Shown here one piece after another: positions 44,200-54,476 of a stretch of 64,000 nt of DNA. Under the pieces are notes generated by a model. That model was not told the DNA's origin, made no database searches, and saw only the letters and a program-made list of their open reading frames with translations. Position 1 is the first letter of the stretch, and the number at the start of each line of letters is the position of its first letter. The position numbers and the translations under genes were made by a program. Source of the DNA: CAYLUN01 sp964386865 (GTDB lineage Bacteria > Verrucomicrobiota > Kiritimatiellia > RFP12 > UBA1067); assembly GCA_964386865.1 (NCBI GenBank), contig CAYLUN010000001.1, forward strand, positions 1-64,000, given 5' to 3'.

Positions 44200-46146
44200 T
44201 CACTTCTTCTTGCTGTCGTCCATCATGGTGTAGTCGGCGTCGATCACGCCGTCGTCGCCGGCCTTGGGCCCGGACGAGGCGGAGGAGTCCTCCGTCTGCG
44301 GCTCGCCGCCGAAGCCTGCACCTCCGCCGGGCTGCTGCTGGGCGCCGCCCGCCTGCTGCTGGCCATACATGCCCTGGGTCACCGCGTCCATGGCCTTGTT
44401 GAGCGCGTCTTGCTTGGCCTTGATCTCGGTGATCGAGCTGCCCTTGAGCGCGACCTTGAGTTCAGCGACGGCCTTCTCGACCGGCGCCTTTTTCTCGGCC
44501 GGTATCTTGTCGGCGTTTTCGGCCAGAACCTTCTCGACCTGATAGCACATGTTTTCGGCCTGGTTGCGCGCCTCCACCTCTTCGCGGCGCTTGGCGTCCT
44601 CGGACGCGTGAACCTCCGCGTCCTTGCGCATGCGCTCGATCTCCTCCTTGGTGAGGCCGCTCGAGGCGGTGATCGTGATCTTCTGCTCCTTGCCGGTGCC
44701 GAGGTCTTTGGCGCTCACGTTGAGTATGCCGTTGGCGTCGAGGTCGAAAGTCACCTCGATCTGCGGGCGCCCGCGCGGCGCGGGAGGGATGCCGTCCAAG
44801 TGGAACTTGCCGATCGTCTTGTTGTCGCCGGCCATCTTGCGCTCGCCCTGCAGCACATGGATTTCGACCGAAGGCTGGTTGTCGGCGGCGGTACTGAAGA
44901 TCTCGCTCTTCTTGGTCGGGATGGTGGTGTTGCGCTCGATGAGCGGGGTCATGACGCCGCCGAGCGTCTCGATGCCGAGCGTCAGCGGGGTGACGTCAAG
45001 CAGCAGCACGTCTTTGACCTCGCCCTTAAGGATGCCGCCCTGAATGGCCGCGCCGACCGCGACGACTTCATCCGGGTTAACGCCCTTGTGCGGCTCCTTG
45101 CCGAACAGGGCCTTGGCCTTCTCCTGAAGCTTGGGCATGCGCGTCTGGCCGCCGACCAGCACGACCTCATCCACAGTTGCGAGGCCCGCGTCGCGAAGGC
45201 AGTTGCGGCAAGGCTGCGTGGTGCGCTCGATCAGGCTGTCCGTGAGCTGCTCGAGCTTGGCTCGGGTCAGCGACACCGTCAAGTGCTTGGGGCCCGAGGC
45301 GTCGGCCGTGATGAACGGCAAGTTGATCTCCGACGCGGTGGCAGAAGAGAGCTCGCACTTGGACTTTTCTGAGGCCTCTTTGAGCCGCTGCAGCGCCATC
45401 ATGTCCTTCGAGAGGTCGATGCCGTTTTCCCGGCGAAATTCGTCGATCAGCCAGTTCATGATGGCCTGGTCCAGATCGTCACCGCCGAGGTGGGTGTCGC
45501 CGTTCGTGGCCTTGACCTCGAACACCCCGTCGCCGATGTCCAGCACGGAGATGTCGAAGGTGCCGCCGCCGAAGTCGTAGACGGCAATCTTCTCGTCCTT
45601 TTTCTTGTCGAGGCCGTACGCGAGCGAGGCGGCCGTGGGCTCGTTGATGATGCGCAGAACCTCGAGGCCCGCGATGCGCCCGGCGTCCTTGGTCGCCTGG
45701 CGCTGGCTGTCGTTGAAGTACGCGGGAACCGTGATGACGGCTTGCGTGATCTTGTCCCCCAGAAAGGCCTCGGCGTCGGTCTTCAACTTCTGAAGGATCA
45801 TGGCCGAAATCTCGGGAGGCGAGTACATCTTGTCGCCCACCTTAACCTGCGCGTCGCCGTTGGCCGCACGCGTGACGTCGTAAGGCACCATCGAGATCTC
45901 TTGGGTCATCTCGTCGTACCGGCGCCCCATGAAGCGCTTGATCGAGTAGACCGTCTGCTTGGGATTCGTCACCGCCTGACGCTTGGCAGACTGCCCCACC
46001 AGGCGCTCGCCGCTCTTCGTAAACGCCACGATCGAAGGCGTCGTGCGCAAGCCCTCCGCGTTCGGTATAACGACCGGCTCCCCGCCTTCCATGATTGCCA
46101 TACACGAGTTCGTCGTTCCCAAATCGATACCCAAAACCTTAGCCAT
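44200..46146 (-). CDS. dnaK: Chaperone DnaK (Hsp70)
   Basis: A 648-residue Hsp70. The ATPase domain starts 'MAKVLGIDLGTTNSCMAIME', which fixes the start at 46146; the in-frame upstream ATG at 46332 would add 62 unrelated residues. Other motifs: 'AVYDFGGGTFDISVLDIGDG', 'VVLVGGQTRMPKLQEKAKAL', 'LLLDVTPLTLGIETLGGVMT'. The substrate-binding domain follows, then a Gly/Gln-rich tail ending in 'DGVIDADYTMMDDSKKK', a variant of the usual VVDAEFEEVD-type end. No grpE or dnaJ is adjacent; groES-groEL follow instead. Confidence 0.98.
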   Translation of the reverse strand: MAKVLGIDLGTTNSCMAIMEGGEPVVIPNAEGLRTTPSIVAFTKSGERLVGQSAKRQAVTNPKQTVYSIKRFMGRRYDEMTQEISMVPYDVTRAANGDAQVKVGDKMYSPPEISAMILQKLKTDAEAFLGDKITQAVITVPAYFNDSQRQATKDAGRIAGLEVLRIINEPTAASLAYGLDKKKDEKIAVYDFGGGTFDISVLDIGDGVFEVKATNGDTHLGGDDLDQAIMNWLIDEFRRENGIDLSKDMMALQRLKEASEKSKCELSSATASEINLPFITADASGPKHLTVSLTRAKLEQLTDSLIERTTQPCRNCLRDAGLATVDEVVLVGGQTRMPKLQEKAKALFGKEPHKGVNPDEVVAVGAAIQGGILKGEVKDVLLLDVTPLTLGIETLGGVMTPLIERNTTIPTKKSEIFSTAADNQPSVEIHVLQGERKMAGDNKTIGKFHLDGIPPAPRGRPQIEVTFDLDANGILNVSAKDLGTGKEQKITITASSGLTKEEIERMRKDAEVHASEDAKRREEVEARNQAENMCYQVEKVLAENADKIPAEKKAPVEKAVAELKVALKGSSITEIKAKQDALNKAMDAVTQGMYGQQQAGGAQQQPGGGAGFGGEPQTEDSSASSGPKAGDDGVIDADYTMMDDSKKK

Positions 46147-46323
46147 AATGTCAGCTCCAATCCGTCCGCCTCCATTATTCCGGATACACGCTTTGGCGAA
46201 CGACCCTGTATAAGCAAGCCGCATGCCACGCCAGGATAAGAAACGGGGCAAATCGTCTTTTTCCATTCTGCTGTAATAAGTTATGCACAATGAAACAAAT
46301 GGGGGGTTGATCATCCGATGGGT

Positions 46324-46357
46324 GTGTGACACGCGTGTGGCACACTCTCCGTGTCAC
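46324..46357. promoter_or_regulatory. Cluster of GTGT(G)NCAC dyads upstream of dnaK
   Basis: Three related units lie in 34 bases: GTGTGACAC (46324-46332), the palindrome GTGTGGCACAC (46335-46345) and GTGTCAC (46351-46357). They sit about 180-210 bases upstream of dnaK and 40-70 bases upstream of the predicted efflux promoter. A multi-site operator is plausible; the regulator is unknown. Confidence 0.4.
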
Positions 46358-46395
46358 AGTCCCTAAAAATGGGTCATTATGACGCACTCCGGCCC

Positions 46396-46424
46396 TTGGC
46401 AAATCGTCAAACAATCGTTTAAAT
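46396..46424 (+). promoter_or_regulatory. Predicted promoter of the efflux operon
   Basis: TTGGCA (46396-46401), 17 bases and TTAAAT (46419-46424), leaving a leader of about 104 bases before the ATG at 46535. Confidence 0.45.
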
Positions 46425-46534
46425 ATGTCGCCGCGCCCGGCAATACAACGCCGCTTCCATCGTTTATCAATACGTTCACGAGTGGGCGTTCCGCTGCTTG
46501 ACGCGGTACGAACCAAGCCTTAAACTACCCCCTT

Positions 46535-47929
46535 ATGAGACTACCCTCTCTTCTTGCTCCGCTCTTAGCGGTCGCCCTGTGCGGGTGCGAAACGGTCAGA
46601 CAGGCACGAAATGCCCAGCGCGAGGATGATCGACTGCCCGGCGAAACGACGGTGACCGCAGACGAGGCCGGCCTAACGGACAGCCGACCGTACGCGTTGA
46701 CGAACCTGGAGCGAATCGCGCTTCTCTATCACCCCTCCATCTTGCAGGCGCGGCTGGCCGTCGATTCGGCCCGAATCCAATGCCGCCTGACTCGCGCCAG
46801 CGGCCTGCCGCAAATCACCGCCAGCGCCGGCTATGACCGCAGCACCGGTAATTCGCAGGGGAGCCACGGGTCAACCCTGATGACCGGCTCATGGAGCAGC
46901 TCGGTCGGCCTGGATCTGCTGCTCTACGATTTCGGAAAGCTCGCCGCCGAGAAGCGCCAGTCGCTCGAGTCGCTGATCGCGGCCGAGCAACAGCTTCGCT
47001 CCGCCGAGCTGGACGTCGTTTATTCGGTTCGGTCCTCGTTTTTCGAGCTCCACCGCAGCGCCGAACTCTACCGCGTCGCGTGTGAAAGCCAGCGGCAGTA
47101 CGCCGAACATCTGGAGGAAGCCCGCGCGATGGTGGAAATCGGCACGCGCCGAAAGTACGACATCACCAAGGCCGAGGTCGACTGGGGCAACGCCGCGCTC
47201 GACGTGATCTCAGCCAGCAACACCCTCGTGACCGCGCGCGCCAAGCTCGGCCGCGCACTCGGGCTCGCCGAGTACCCTGCGTTCGCTGTCCGCCCCGACA
47301 CGATGCCTGCGGTCGCGCAGCCCGACGTTCGCGCGCTCATGCTGCTGGCGCAGGCGAACGACCCCTCGCTGTCCGTCTATCGCGCCCGCGCCCGCTCGGC
47401 CTTGGCTTACGTCGATCAAACCGTCGCCGAGCTCTATCCCGACCTGTCTCTCAGCGGCGACTACCGCTACTCGGGCAGCGACTTCCCGCTCGCGTGGAAC
47501 TACTCGTGGGGCCTGCGCCTGGCCGAGACTCTGTTCGACGGACACCGCAAGACGGCGCGCATACAAGACGCTGTCGCCAGCCTGCGCAAGGCCCGCGCCA
47601 GCGTAGCCGACGCCGAGCAGACGCTCCACCTCAATCTCGTCAGCACCGTGGCCGAGTACAAGAGCGCGCGGATGCGCCGGGAGATCTCCGAACTGATCGC
47701 GCGCCAGGCCGCTGAAAACCGCGACATCGTGAACGAGCAATTCCGCATCGGCCTCTCCTCCTCGATCGAGCGCACGGACGCACAGGTCGCCGTGACGAAG
47801 GCCCAGGCCGACGTCGTGCGCGCACGCTATGACGAGCAGGCGGCGCACGCCCACATCGCGCGTCTCGTCGGCGACGCCGTAACGCCCAACGCTCCCGACC
47901 TCGCCCCAGGTGTAAAAGGATCCCCATGA
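46535..47929 (+). CDS. TolC-family outer membrane efflux lipoprotein
   Basis: The 464-residue protein begins with a lipoprotein signal (MRLPSLLAPLLAVALCGC; lipid on Cys18), as in OprM/NodT-type channels. Two OEP repeats with long amphipathic helices follow: around 65-230 ('YALTNLERIALLYHPSILQA', 'AELDVVYSVRSSFFELHRSA') and 260-450 ('YPDLSLSGDYRYSGSDFPLA', 'NRDIVNEQFRIGLSSSIERT'). It would form the outer-membrane trimeric channel for the adaptor and ABC transporter encoded next. Its stop overlaps the adaptor start by four bases (ATGA). Confidence 0.92.
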   Translation: MRLPSLLAPLLAVALCGCETVRQARNAQREDDRLPGETTVTADEAGLTDSRPYALTNLERIALLYHPSILQARLAVDSARIQCRLTRASGLPQITASAGYDRSTGNSQGSHGSTLMTGSWSSSVGLDLLLYDFGKLAAEKRQSLESLIAAEQQLRSAELDVVYSVRSSFFELHRSAELYRVACESQRQYAEHLEEARAMVEIGTRRKYDITKAEVDWGNAALDVISASNTLVTARAKLGRALGLAEYPAFAVRPDTMPAVAQPDVRALMLLAQANDPSLSVYRARARSALAYVDQTVAELYPDLSLSGDYRYSGSDFPLAWNYSWGLRLAETLFDGHRKTARIQDAVASLRKARASVADAEQTLHLNLVSTVAEYKSARMRREISELIARQAAENRDIVNEQFRIGLSSSIERTDAQVAVTKAQADVVRARYDEQAAHAHIARLVGDAVTPNAPDLAPGVKGSP

Positions 47930-49136
47930 AGAAAACGCTCATTGTCCTCGCGCTTGTCGCCGCCGCTGGAGGCGGCTGGTACTATTACCGGCAAAAGGCC
48001 CCCAAGAAGGCGCCGCTCACCTACCGCACGGCCACCATCACGCGCGGCACCGTGATCCAAGACATCCGGGCCACCGGCACCATCAAGCCGATCAAGCAGG
48101 TGGAGGTCGGGACGCAGGTCAACGGACGACTCCTGCAGCTCTACGTCGACTTTAACTCGGTGGTCACGGCCAACCAGGTGGTGGCCCAGATCGACCCCGC
48201 CGTCTACGAGGCCACGCACGCCAAGGACTGCGCCCAGCTCAAGTCGAACGAGGCGAATGTCGAGCAGACCGCGGCCAAGCTCGCCCTCGCCGAGAAAGAT
48301 CTGGCCCGCAAGAGCGAGCTGGCCACGCGCAAGATGCTCTCGCAGTCTGAGCTCGACATCGCCGTCGCCGAGCGCGACGCGTTGGCCGCCCAGCTCAAGG
48401 TTACCAAGGCCTCCGTCGAGCAGTCCCAGGCCACCGTCAAGATGTCCAGCTCCAACCTCGGCTACTGCACCATCCGCTCGCCCGTGAACGGCGTGGTCAT
48501 CGCGCGCAACGTGGACGAGGGCCAGACCGTCGTCTCCTCCATGAGCGCGCAGAAGCTCTTCCAGATCGCCACGGATCTCGGGCGCATTCAGGTCGAGGCC
48601 AGCGTGCCCGAAGCCGACGTCGGCGTGATCCGAACCGGCCAGCCGGTGAGTTTCACGGTCGACGCTTACGCGACCACCTTCACCGGCGAGGTCAAGCAGA
48701 TCCGCCTGTCCGCATCCTCCGTCCAAAACGTCGTCACGTACCCCGTCATCGTCGAGGCGGACAATCCGGGCGAGCGGCTTTTCCCCGGCATGACCGCCAA
48801 CATCTCCGTGGAGGTCGCCCGCCGCGAAAACGTGCTCACCATACCGTCAGCGGCGCTGCGCTTCATGCCCACCAACCTCGTGACCGACATCCGCGGACCC
48901 AAGGTCTGGATCTTGAACAAGGACAAGCCGCCAGAGGCCGTCGCCGTGAAGCTCGGCATATCGGACGGAACGCACAACTCCCTCTTGGACGCCCCAGACG
49001 ACCTCGAAGGCAAGGAGGTCATCCTCGGCCTCCAAGGCAGCCAGTCGTCCTCCGGAGGAAGCCCGAAGAACCCGTTCATGCCGACCCCCCCGAGCGGCAG
49101 CAGCGGCCATCAGATGCGACACGCGGCACGAGGGGG

Positions 49137-49140
<4 letters not shown>
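47926..49140 (+). CDS. MacA-type periplasmic adaptor protein
   Basis: A 404-residue membrane fusion protein: N-terminal membrane anchor ('TLIVLALVAAAGGGWYYY'), a lipoyl-like half ('IKQVEVGTQVNGRLLQLYVD'), a helical hairpin (about 88-160, heptad-rich 'EANVEQTAAKLALAEKDLAR'), the second lipoyl half ('GYCTIRSPVNGVVIARNVDE'), and beta-barrel/proximal domains ('RLFPGMTANISVEVARRENV'). It joins the inner-membrane transporter to the TolC-type channel. Start and stop both overlap neighbours by four bases (ATGA), showing tight translational coupling in a four-gene operon. The C-terminal 20 residues are Ser/Pro/Gly-rich. Confidence 0.92.
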
Positions 49141-49849
<709 letters not shown>

Positions 49850-49853
<4 letters not shown>

Positions 49854-51076
49854 ACCTCTGGATGATCTTCAAGGTGGCCCTGCGCGCCATCTCCCGCAAC
49901 AAGACGCGCTCGCTGCTCACCGCGCTGGGCATCATCGTCGGCATCGCCGCCGTCATCGCCGTCGTGGCCATCGGCCAGGGCGCGCAGACCATGATGATGA
50001 ACCAGATCAACAGCATTGGCAACAACCTGATCATGGTTTTTCCGGGCAGCAAGAACCCCAACGGCGTACACAGCGGATCGGGCTCGAGCCAGACCCTGAC
50101 CGCCGAGGACGGCGAGGCGATCGCCCGCGACCTCCAGCACCTCGTCCGCGCCGTCTCGCCGATGGTGCGCTCCGGCGGCCAAGCCATCTACCAGGAGAAC
50201 AACTGGTCCACGCAGATCCAGGGCGTCTCGATCGACTTTCCCGAGGTCCGCAATTGGCAGATGGGAGCCGGCGTCTTCTTCTCCGCCGCCGACCAGCGAG
50301 CCGGCTCGCGCGTCTGCGTCATCGGCGGCACCGTCGCGGACAACCTCTTCCCGGGAGAAGACCCCACCGGCAAGAGCCTGCGCATCCGCAACATGCCCTT
50401 CCGCGTGCTCGGCGTGCTGTCGCGCAAGGGCAGCAACTCGATGGGCACGGACCAGGACGACGTGATCGTCGCGCCCTACACGACCGTGCGGCGCGTGCTG
50501 CAGAACTCCGTCTTCAACAACGTCAACATGCTGCTGGTCAGCCTCTATTCTCTGGACGACATCCCCATCACGAAAGAAGAGATCGGCAAGCTCCTGCGCC
50601 AGCGACACAAGCTCAGCGACAGCGCCGACGACGACTTCAACTCCATCGACATGACGGAGATCACCAATACGATCGGCAGCATCACCAAGCTCATGACCAT
50701 CCTGCTCACGACCGTGGCTTCCATCTCGCTGCTGGTCGGCGGAATCGGCATCATGAACATCATGCTCGTCTCGGTCACGGAGCGCACGCGCGAGATCGGC
50801 CTGCGCATGGCGGTCGGCGCGACGCCCGGCGACATCCTGCTGCAGTTCATCACTGAGGCGATGACCCTCTCCACCGTGGGCGGCGTCATCGGCGTCGGCA
50901 TCGGCATTGCCGGAGCCAAGACTGTGGGCTCGATCCAGGAGTGGCCGATCCTCATCACCGAGTCATCGGTCGTGGTCGCCTTCCTCTTCAGCGCCGCGAT
51001 CGGCGTCTTCTTCGGCTTCTACCCGGCCCTGCGCGCCTCCCGGCTCAACCCCATCGACTGCCTGCGCTACGAGTAG
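49850..51076 (+). CDS. MacB/FtsX-family ABC permease
   Basis: This 408-residue inner-membrane protein starts at a GTG that overlaps the ATPase stop (GTGA). An N-terminal helix ('TRSLLTALGIIVGIAAVIAV') precedes a large periplasmic MacB_PCD domain (50-270) and three C-terminal FtsX helices ('ILLTTVASISLLVGGIGIMN', 'TLSTVGGVIGVGIGIAGAKT', 'VVVAFLFSAAIGVFFGFYPA'). 'MLVSVTERTREIGLRMAVGA' is the family signature. With the ATPase, adaptor and TolC-type channel it forms a complete tripartite efflux or export machine for a drug, peptide or lipid. Substrate not determinable. Confidence 0.95.
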
Positions 51077-51086
51077 CCGGTAAAGC

Positions 51087-51131
51087 AAAAGGCGCGATGC
51101 ACGGGCTCACGGCCCACGCATCGCGCCTTTT
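51087..51131. terminator. Bidirectional terminator between the efflux operon and the helicase gene
   Basis: A perfect 14-bp stem (51087-51100 with 51118-51131) with A4 at its 5' base and T4 at its 3' base, loop of 17 bases. It lies 11 bases after the permease stop and 30 before the helicase stop. Confidence 0.85.
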
Positions 51132-51160
51132 GTGCTGGGGCCGAGCCCCTGCCGCACCAC

Positions 51161-52909
51161 TCAGGTCATCCACGGCGGACGAGACGAGCTCGGCTTCTTA
51201 GGCCCCTTAAAGCCGCCGCTCTCCTGCGGGCGGCCCTGGCCAAAGCGCGGCGCACTGCTGCGCGGCCGCTCGCCCGGCTTGTGCTCAGGACGCTTGGGCC
51301 GGTCTCCGCGGGCCTCGTCCAAGCGCGGCGGCTCCGCCGCGCGCCCGTCATCGGAGCGCTGCCCCTGCGGCTTGTCGACGCTCTTCTGGAACGGCTTGAA
51401 CCACGGCTTAGCGGCCTTCGCAGGCTCGGTGCTCGGCAGACGGGCGTCGCCCTCCGCCGCCGGCGCGTCGCGCCGGAAGTCCGGCTGGCGGCGCCCCTGG
51501 CTCCCGGGGCGCTCGCGCGCCGGCCCGCGGCGGTCGTTCCGTCCGCCCGGGCCCGCCTTGCGCCCCGCCCACGGCGGACGCGGCAGGCTGTCCGGCGCGC
51601 CCTTGCTGCCCGCTGAGCGCTCGGCCTTCTCCGAATGGAATCCCTCCACCCGGTCAATCTCGATGCTCTTCTTGATCATGCGCTCAACCGCCCGCAGCAG
51701 CCCGCGCTCCTCGCCGCTCACAAAGGAGATCGCGTACCCGTCCGCGCCAGCCCGCGCCGTGCGCCCGATGCGGTGAACATAGGACTCCGTCTCCACCGGC
51801 ATGTCGAAATTCACCACGTGCGTGATGCCGTCAACGTCGATGCCGCGCGACGCGATGTCCGTTGCCACCAGCACGCGCACGCGCCCGTTGCGGAACGCGT
51901 TCATCGCGTCCGTCCGCGCCCGCTGCGTTTTGTCGCTGTGGATCGCCTCCGCGCGGATTCCCGCCTGCTCAAGCTTGCGCTCGATCTTGTCGGAGCCGTG
52001 GCGCGTGCGGGCGAACACGATGACTTTGCCATACTCGGGCCGCGTGTTCAGCAGGTGGATCAGCAGCGCGTCCTTGTTCGGCTTGTCGACGAACATGATG
52101 CGCTGGTTGATCTTGTCGACCGTCGGCTGATCCGGCGAGATCGTGACCTGCACCGGCTCCTTGACCAGGTCCTTGGCCAGGCGCAACACCTCGGGAGAAA
52201 GCGTCGCCGAAAAGAACTGCGAGTGGCGCTCCTTCGGCAGTTTCGCCAGGATGCGCCTGATGTCGGGCAAAAAGCCCATGTCCAACATCCGGTCGGCCTC
52301 GTCGAGCACGAACTCCTCGATGGCGTCAAGCGTCAGATGTCCCTGCTCCATCAAGTCGAGCAGGCGGCCCGGCGTCGCCACGACCAGCACGGCTCCGCGG
52401 TTCAGCGCGGTCACCTGCGGATACTGGCTCACGCCGCCGAAAACCACCGCGAAGGGCAGGCCCACGTAGCGGCCGTACGACGTGCAACTCTCCGCGATCT
52501 GCGCCGCAAGCTCGCGCGTCGGCGCCAAGATCAGCGCGCGCGGACGGTTCCGCTCCGTCGGCTTGGGCTTCGCCAGAAGACGATGAAAAATCGGCAGCAG
52601 GAAGGCCGCCGTCTTGCCGGTTCCGGTCTGAGCGCAACCGAGAAGGTCGCGCCCTTCGATCAAATGAGGAATCGCCTGCTCCTGGATCGGCGTGGGCGTC
52701 AGGTACTCCTCCTCGGCCACGGCGTGCTGGATCAGAGGGTGGACCAAACCGAAAACGGTCTCGGCAAACGCCGCCGGGATTTCACCCTTGGGCTTCGGAG
52801 TCTCACGGGGCGCTTCGCGCTCGGCTAGTCCGGGGTGCCGATTATTGCGGCGCCGGAAGGGAGGGCGGGGCTTACGACCACGCCGCTCAAAAGAGGATTC
52901 TGTATGCAT
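51161..52909 (-). CDS. DEAD-box RNA helicase (RhlE-like) with basic C-terminal tail
   Basis: The 582-residue protein has a basic N-terminus (1-45), a full DEAD-box core (50-410: Q motif 'YLTPTPIQEQAIPHL', motif I 'AQTGTGKT' at 93-100, motif II 'VLDEADRMLDMGF', motif III 'FSATL', motif VI 'YVHRIGRTARAG') and a long tail (about 415-582) rich in Arg, Gly, Pro and Lys. Such tails bind RNA in cold-shock and ribosome-assembly helicases. AAGGGG precedes the ATG but overlaps the predicted -10 box (TATAAG), so the mRNA may be almost leaderless (see findings). Divergent from tilS. Confidence 0.94.
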   Translation of the reverse strand: MHTESSFERRGRKPRPPFRRRNNRHPGLAEREAPRETPKPKGEIPAAFAETVFGLVHPLIQHAVAEEEYLTPTPIQEQAIPHLIEGRDLLGCAQTGTGKTAAFLLPIFHRLLAKPKPTERNRPRALILAPTRELAAQIAESCTSYGRYVGLPFAVVFGGVSQYPQVTALNRGAVLVVATPGRLLDLMEQGHLTLDAIEEFVLDEADRMLDMGFLPDIRRILAKLPKERHSQFFSATLSPEVLRLAKDLVKEPVQVTISPDQPTVDKINQRIMFVDKPNKDALLIHLLNTRPEYGKVIVFARTRHGSDKIERKLEQAGIRAEAIHSDKTQRARTDAMNAFRNGRVRVLVATDIASRGIDVDGITHVVNFDMPVETESYVHRIGRTARAGADGYAISFVSGEERGLLRAVERMIKKSIEIDRVEGFHSEKAERSAGSKGAPDSLPRPPWAGRKAGPGGRNDRRGPARERPGSQGRRQPDFRRDAPAAEGDARLPSTEPAKAAKPWFKPFQKSVDKPQGQRSDDGRAAEPPRLDEARGDRPKRPEHKPGERPRSSAPRFGQGRPQESGGFKGPKKPSSSRPPWMT

Positions 52910-52918
52910 GTGTGGCCC

Positions 52919-52947
52919 CTTATACGCTTTTTTGGGGCAGTTGTCAA
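52919..52947 (-). promoter_or_regulatory. Near-consensus promoter of the helicase gene
   Basis: On the minus strand TTGACA (52947-52942), 17 bases and TATAAG (52924-52919). The -10 box ends only nine bases before the start codon, so the transcript should start within a few bases of the ATG. Confidence 0.7.
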
Positions 52948-52990
52948 GTGATTGCGACCCTCTGCGGCCGCGTAAAAGGCGATAAACAGG

Positions 52991-53019
52991 TTGTCTCTCG
53001 CGGCCAAGATTCGTATGCT
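52991..53019 (+). promoter_or_regulatory. Predicted promoter of tilS
   Basis: TTGTCT (52991-52996), 17 bases and TATGCT (53014-53019). The -10 box ends eight bases before the ATG, again predicting a leaderless or very short-leader transcript. Confidence 0.5.
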
Positions 53020-53027
53020 ATATTCAC

Positions 53028-54476
53028 ATGTCGACACCCGCGCCAACCGGGCTGTACTGCGATGACGCCGACGGGATCGGCGACGCGCTGAAACAGCACC
53101 TCCGACGCCACCGCCTGCTGCGTGGCGTATCGAGAATCGGGCTTGCCGTGTCCGGCGGCGCGGATTCGGTAGCCCTGCTCCACCTCCTCCTGCCGCTGTG
53201 CCGCGCACGCGGGATCGACGCGACCGTGCTGCACGCCGATCACGGCCTGCGTGCAGAGTCCGCGCGCGAGGCGGCGTTCGTCCGTTCGCTCGCCGCATCC
53301 AAAGGGCTCACGTGCCTCGCCGGCGAACTTCACCTGGCGGACCGCCGCCCGGACGGAGACTCGCTGGAGATGGCCGCCCGCAGCGCGCGGCACGCGTTCT
53401 TTGCCACCTGTTGCCAACAGGCGGGCCTCGACGCCGTGGCTACCGGGCACCAGGCGGACGACGTCGCGGAGACGCTCCTCCTCCGGCTGTCCCGCGGCTC
53501 GGGCGGCGCCGGGCTCTCGGCGCTGCGCCCCCGCTCACCGGCCTCCCCTGCTCTGGCCCAAGCCGCCGGACGCCCGTACGACCTGCTCCGCCCGCTCCTG
53601 CCCGTCTCCGGCCGTGCCCTGCGCGACTGGCTCACGCGGCGCGCACTGCCGTGGTGCGACGACGCATCCAACCAGTCGTGCGCAATCCCGCGCAACCGCG
53701 TGCGCCACCTCGTCCTGCCGCAGCTCGAAGCGGCGTGGGGCGCCCCGCTCCGAGCCGGGCTCTGCCGCTCCGCCGACATCCTGCGGGAGGATGATGCGCT
53801 GCTCGACGAACTCGCAGTCCGCCGGCTGACGCGCGCCGTTCGAGACGGCGTGCTCGAGCTCACCCGCCTCCTGCGCGCGCCCGAAGCCCTCCGGCGGCGC
53901 ATGCTGCGCCTGTGGCTCTACGCGCAGGGCCTGCCGGAGGCGTGCGGGTACGACACCGTGCAGCGCGTGCTCACCGCGTGCGCGTCCAAGGAGCCCTCGA
54001 GCCTGCAACTCAACCCCACGCACCGCGCCATCATCCGCGACGGAACACTCCGCGCCGACACGGGGCGCGGAACCGTGTCCGCCGACGCAGAACTTCCCGC
54101 CGAGGGACACGTGATCTGGGAAACTTTCGAGATCCGCTCGGAACGCGCCCTCGGGGTTTCCTCAGAGGCTCACGGCGTCGGCACCTGCCCGGCCGTCTGC
54201 ACGGTCAGCGCCGAACGCGTGAGCGGCCGCCCCCTGCTCGTCCGCTCACGGCGCGCGGGCGACCGGATTGCGCCCACGGGCATGGCCGGTTCGAAAAAGA
54301 TCCACGACCTGTTCATCGACGCCAAGGTGCCGGAGGATCGCCGCGACGCCATCCCGGTCTTTGCCTGCGGGGACGACATCGTCTGGGTGCCCGGCTACCG
54401 CATCGCCCGCGCGTACGCCGTGCCGGCCCCTGACGCCCCCAGCCTGCGGCTCACAGTCCGCCCGCGCGCTACTTGA
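53028..54476 (+). CDS. tilS: tRNA(Ile)-lysidine synthetase
   Basis: The 482-residue enzyme joins lysine to C34 of tRNA-Ile(CAU), an essential step. The PP-loop 'AVSGGADSVALLHLL' (Ser42-Ser47) opens the N-terminal ATP-PPase domain; 'LHADHGLRAES', 'ATGHQADDVAETLLLRLSRG' and 'WCDDASNQSCAIPRNRVRH' match the family. The C-terminal TilS domain appears as 'RRAGDRIAPTGMAGSKKIHD' and 'VPEDRRDAIPVFACGDDIVW'. It ends in an eight-base overlap with the convergent beta-helix gene. No SD is seen. Confidence 0.96.
   Translation: MSTPAPTGLYCDDADGIGDALKQHLRRHRLLRGVSRIGLAVSGGADSVALLHLLLPLCRARGIDATVLHADHGLRAESAREAAFVRSLAASKGLTCLAGELHLADRRPDGDSLEMAARSARHAFFATCCQQAGLDAVATGHQADDVAETLLLRLSRGSGGAGLSALRPRSPASPALAQAAGRPYDLLRPLLPVSGRALRDWLTRRALPWCDDASNQSCAIPRNRVRHLVLPQLEAAWGAPLRAGLCRSADILREDDALLDELAVRRLTRAVRDGVLELTRLLRAPEALRRRMLRLWLYAQGLPEACGYDTVQRVLTACASKEPSSLQLNPTHRAIIRDGTLRADTGRGTVSADAELPAEGHVIWETFEIRSERALGVSSEAHGVGTCPAVCTVSAERVSGRPLLVRSRRAGDRIAPTGMAGSKKIHDLFIDAKVPEDRRDAIPVFACGDDIVWVPGYRIARAYAVPAPDAPSLRLTVRPRAT

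Larger units (their letters stand above)
46147..46534. other. Divergent intergenic region, dnaK / efflux operon
   Basis: This 388-base gap holds the GTGTGACAC-type dyad cluster (46324-46357), a promoter for the efflux operon (46396-46424) and a second candidate closer to the start (TTGACG at 46498, TTAAAC at 46520). No gene or clear CIRCE element was found. Confidence 0.6.

Noticed and set aside
46270..46320. CCCCATTT on the minus strand upstream of dnaK, like a sigma-32 -10 box
   Set aside because: No CTTGAA-like -35 box is found at the right distance, so a heat-shock promoter is not supported.
46339..46357. TGGCAC-like sigma-54 promoter in the dnaK/efflux spacer
   Set aside because: The required TTGC element at the -12 position is absent.
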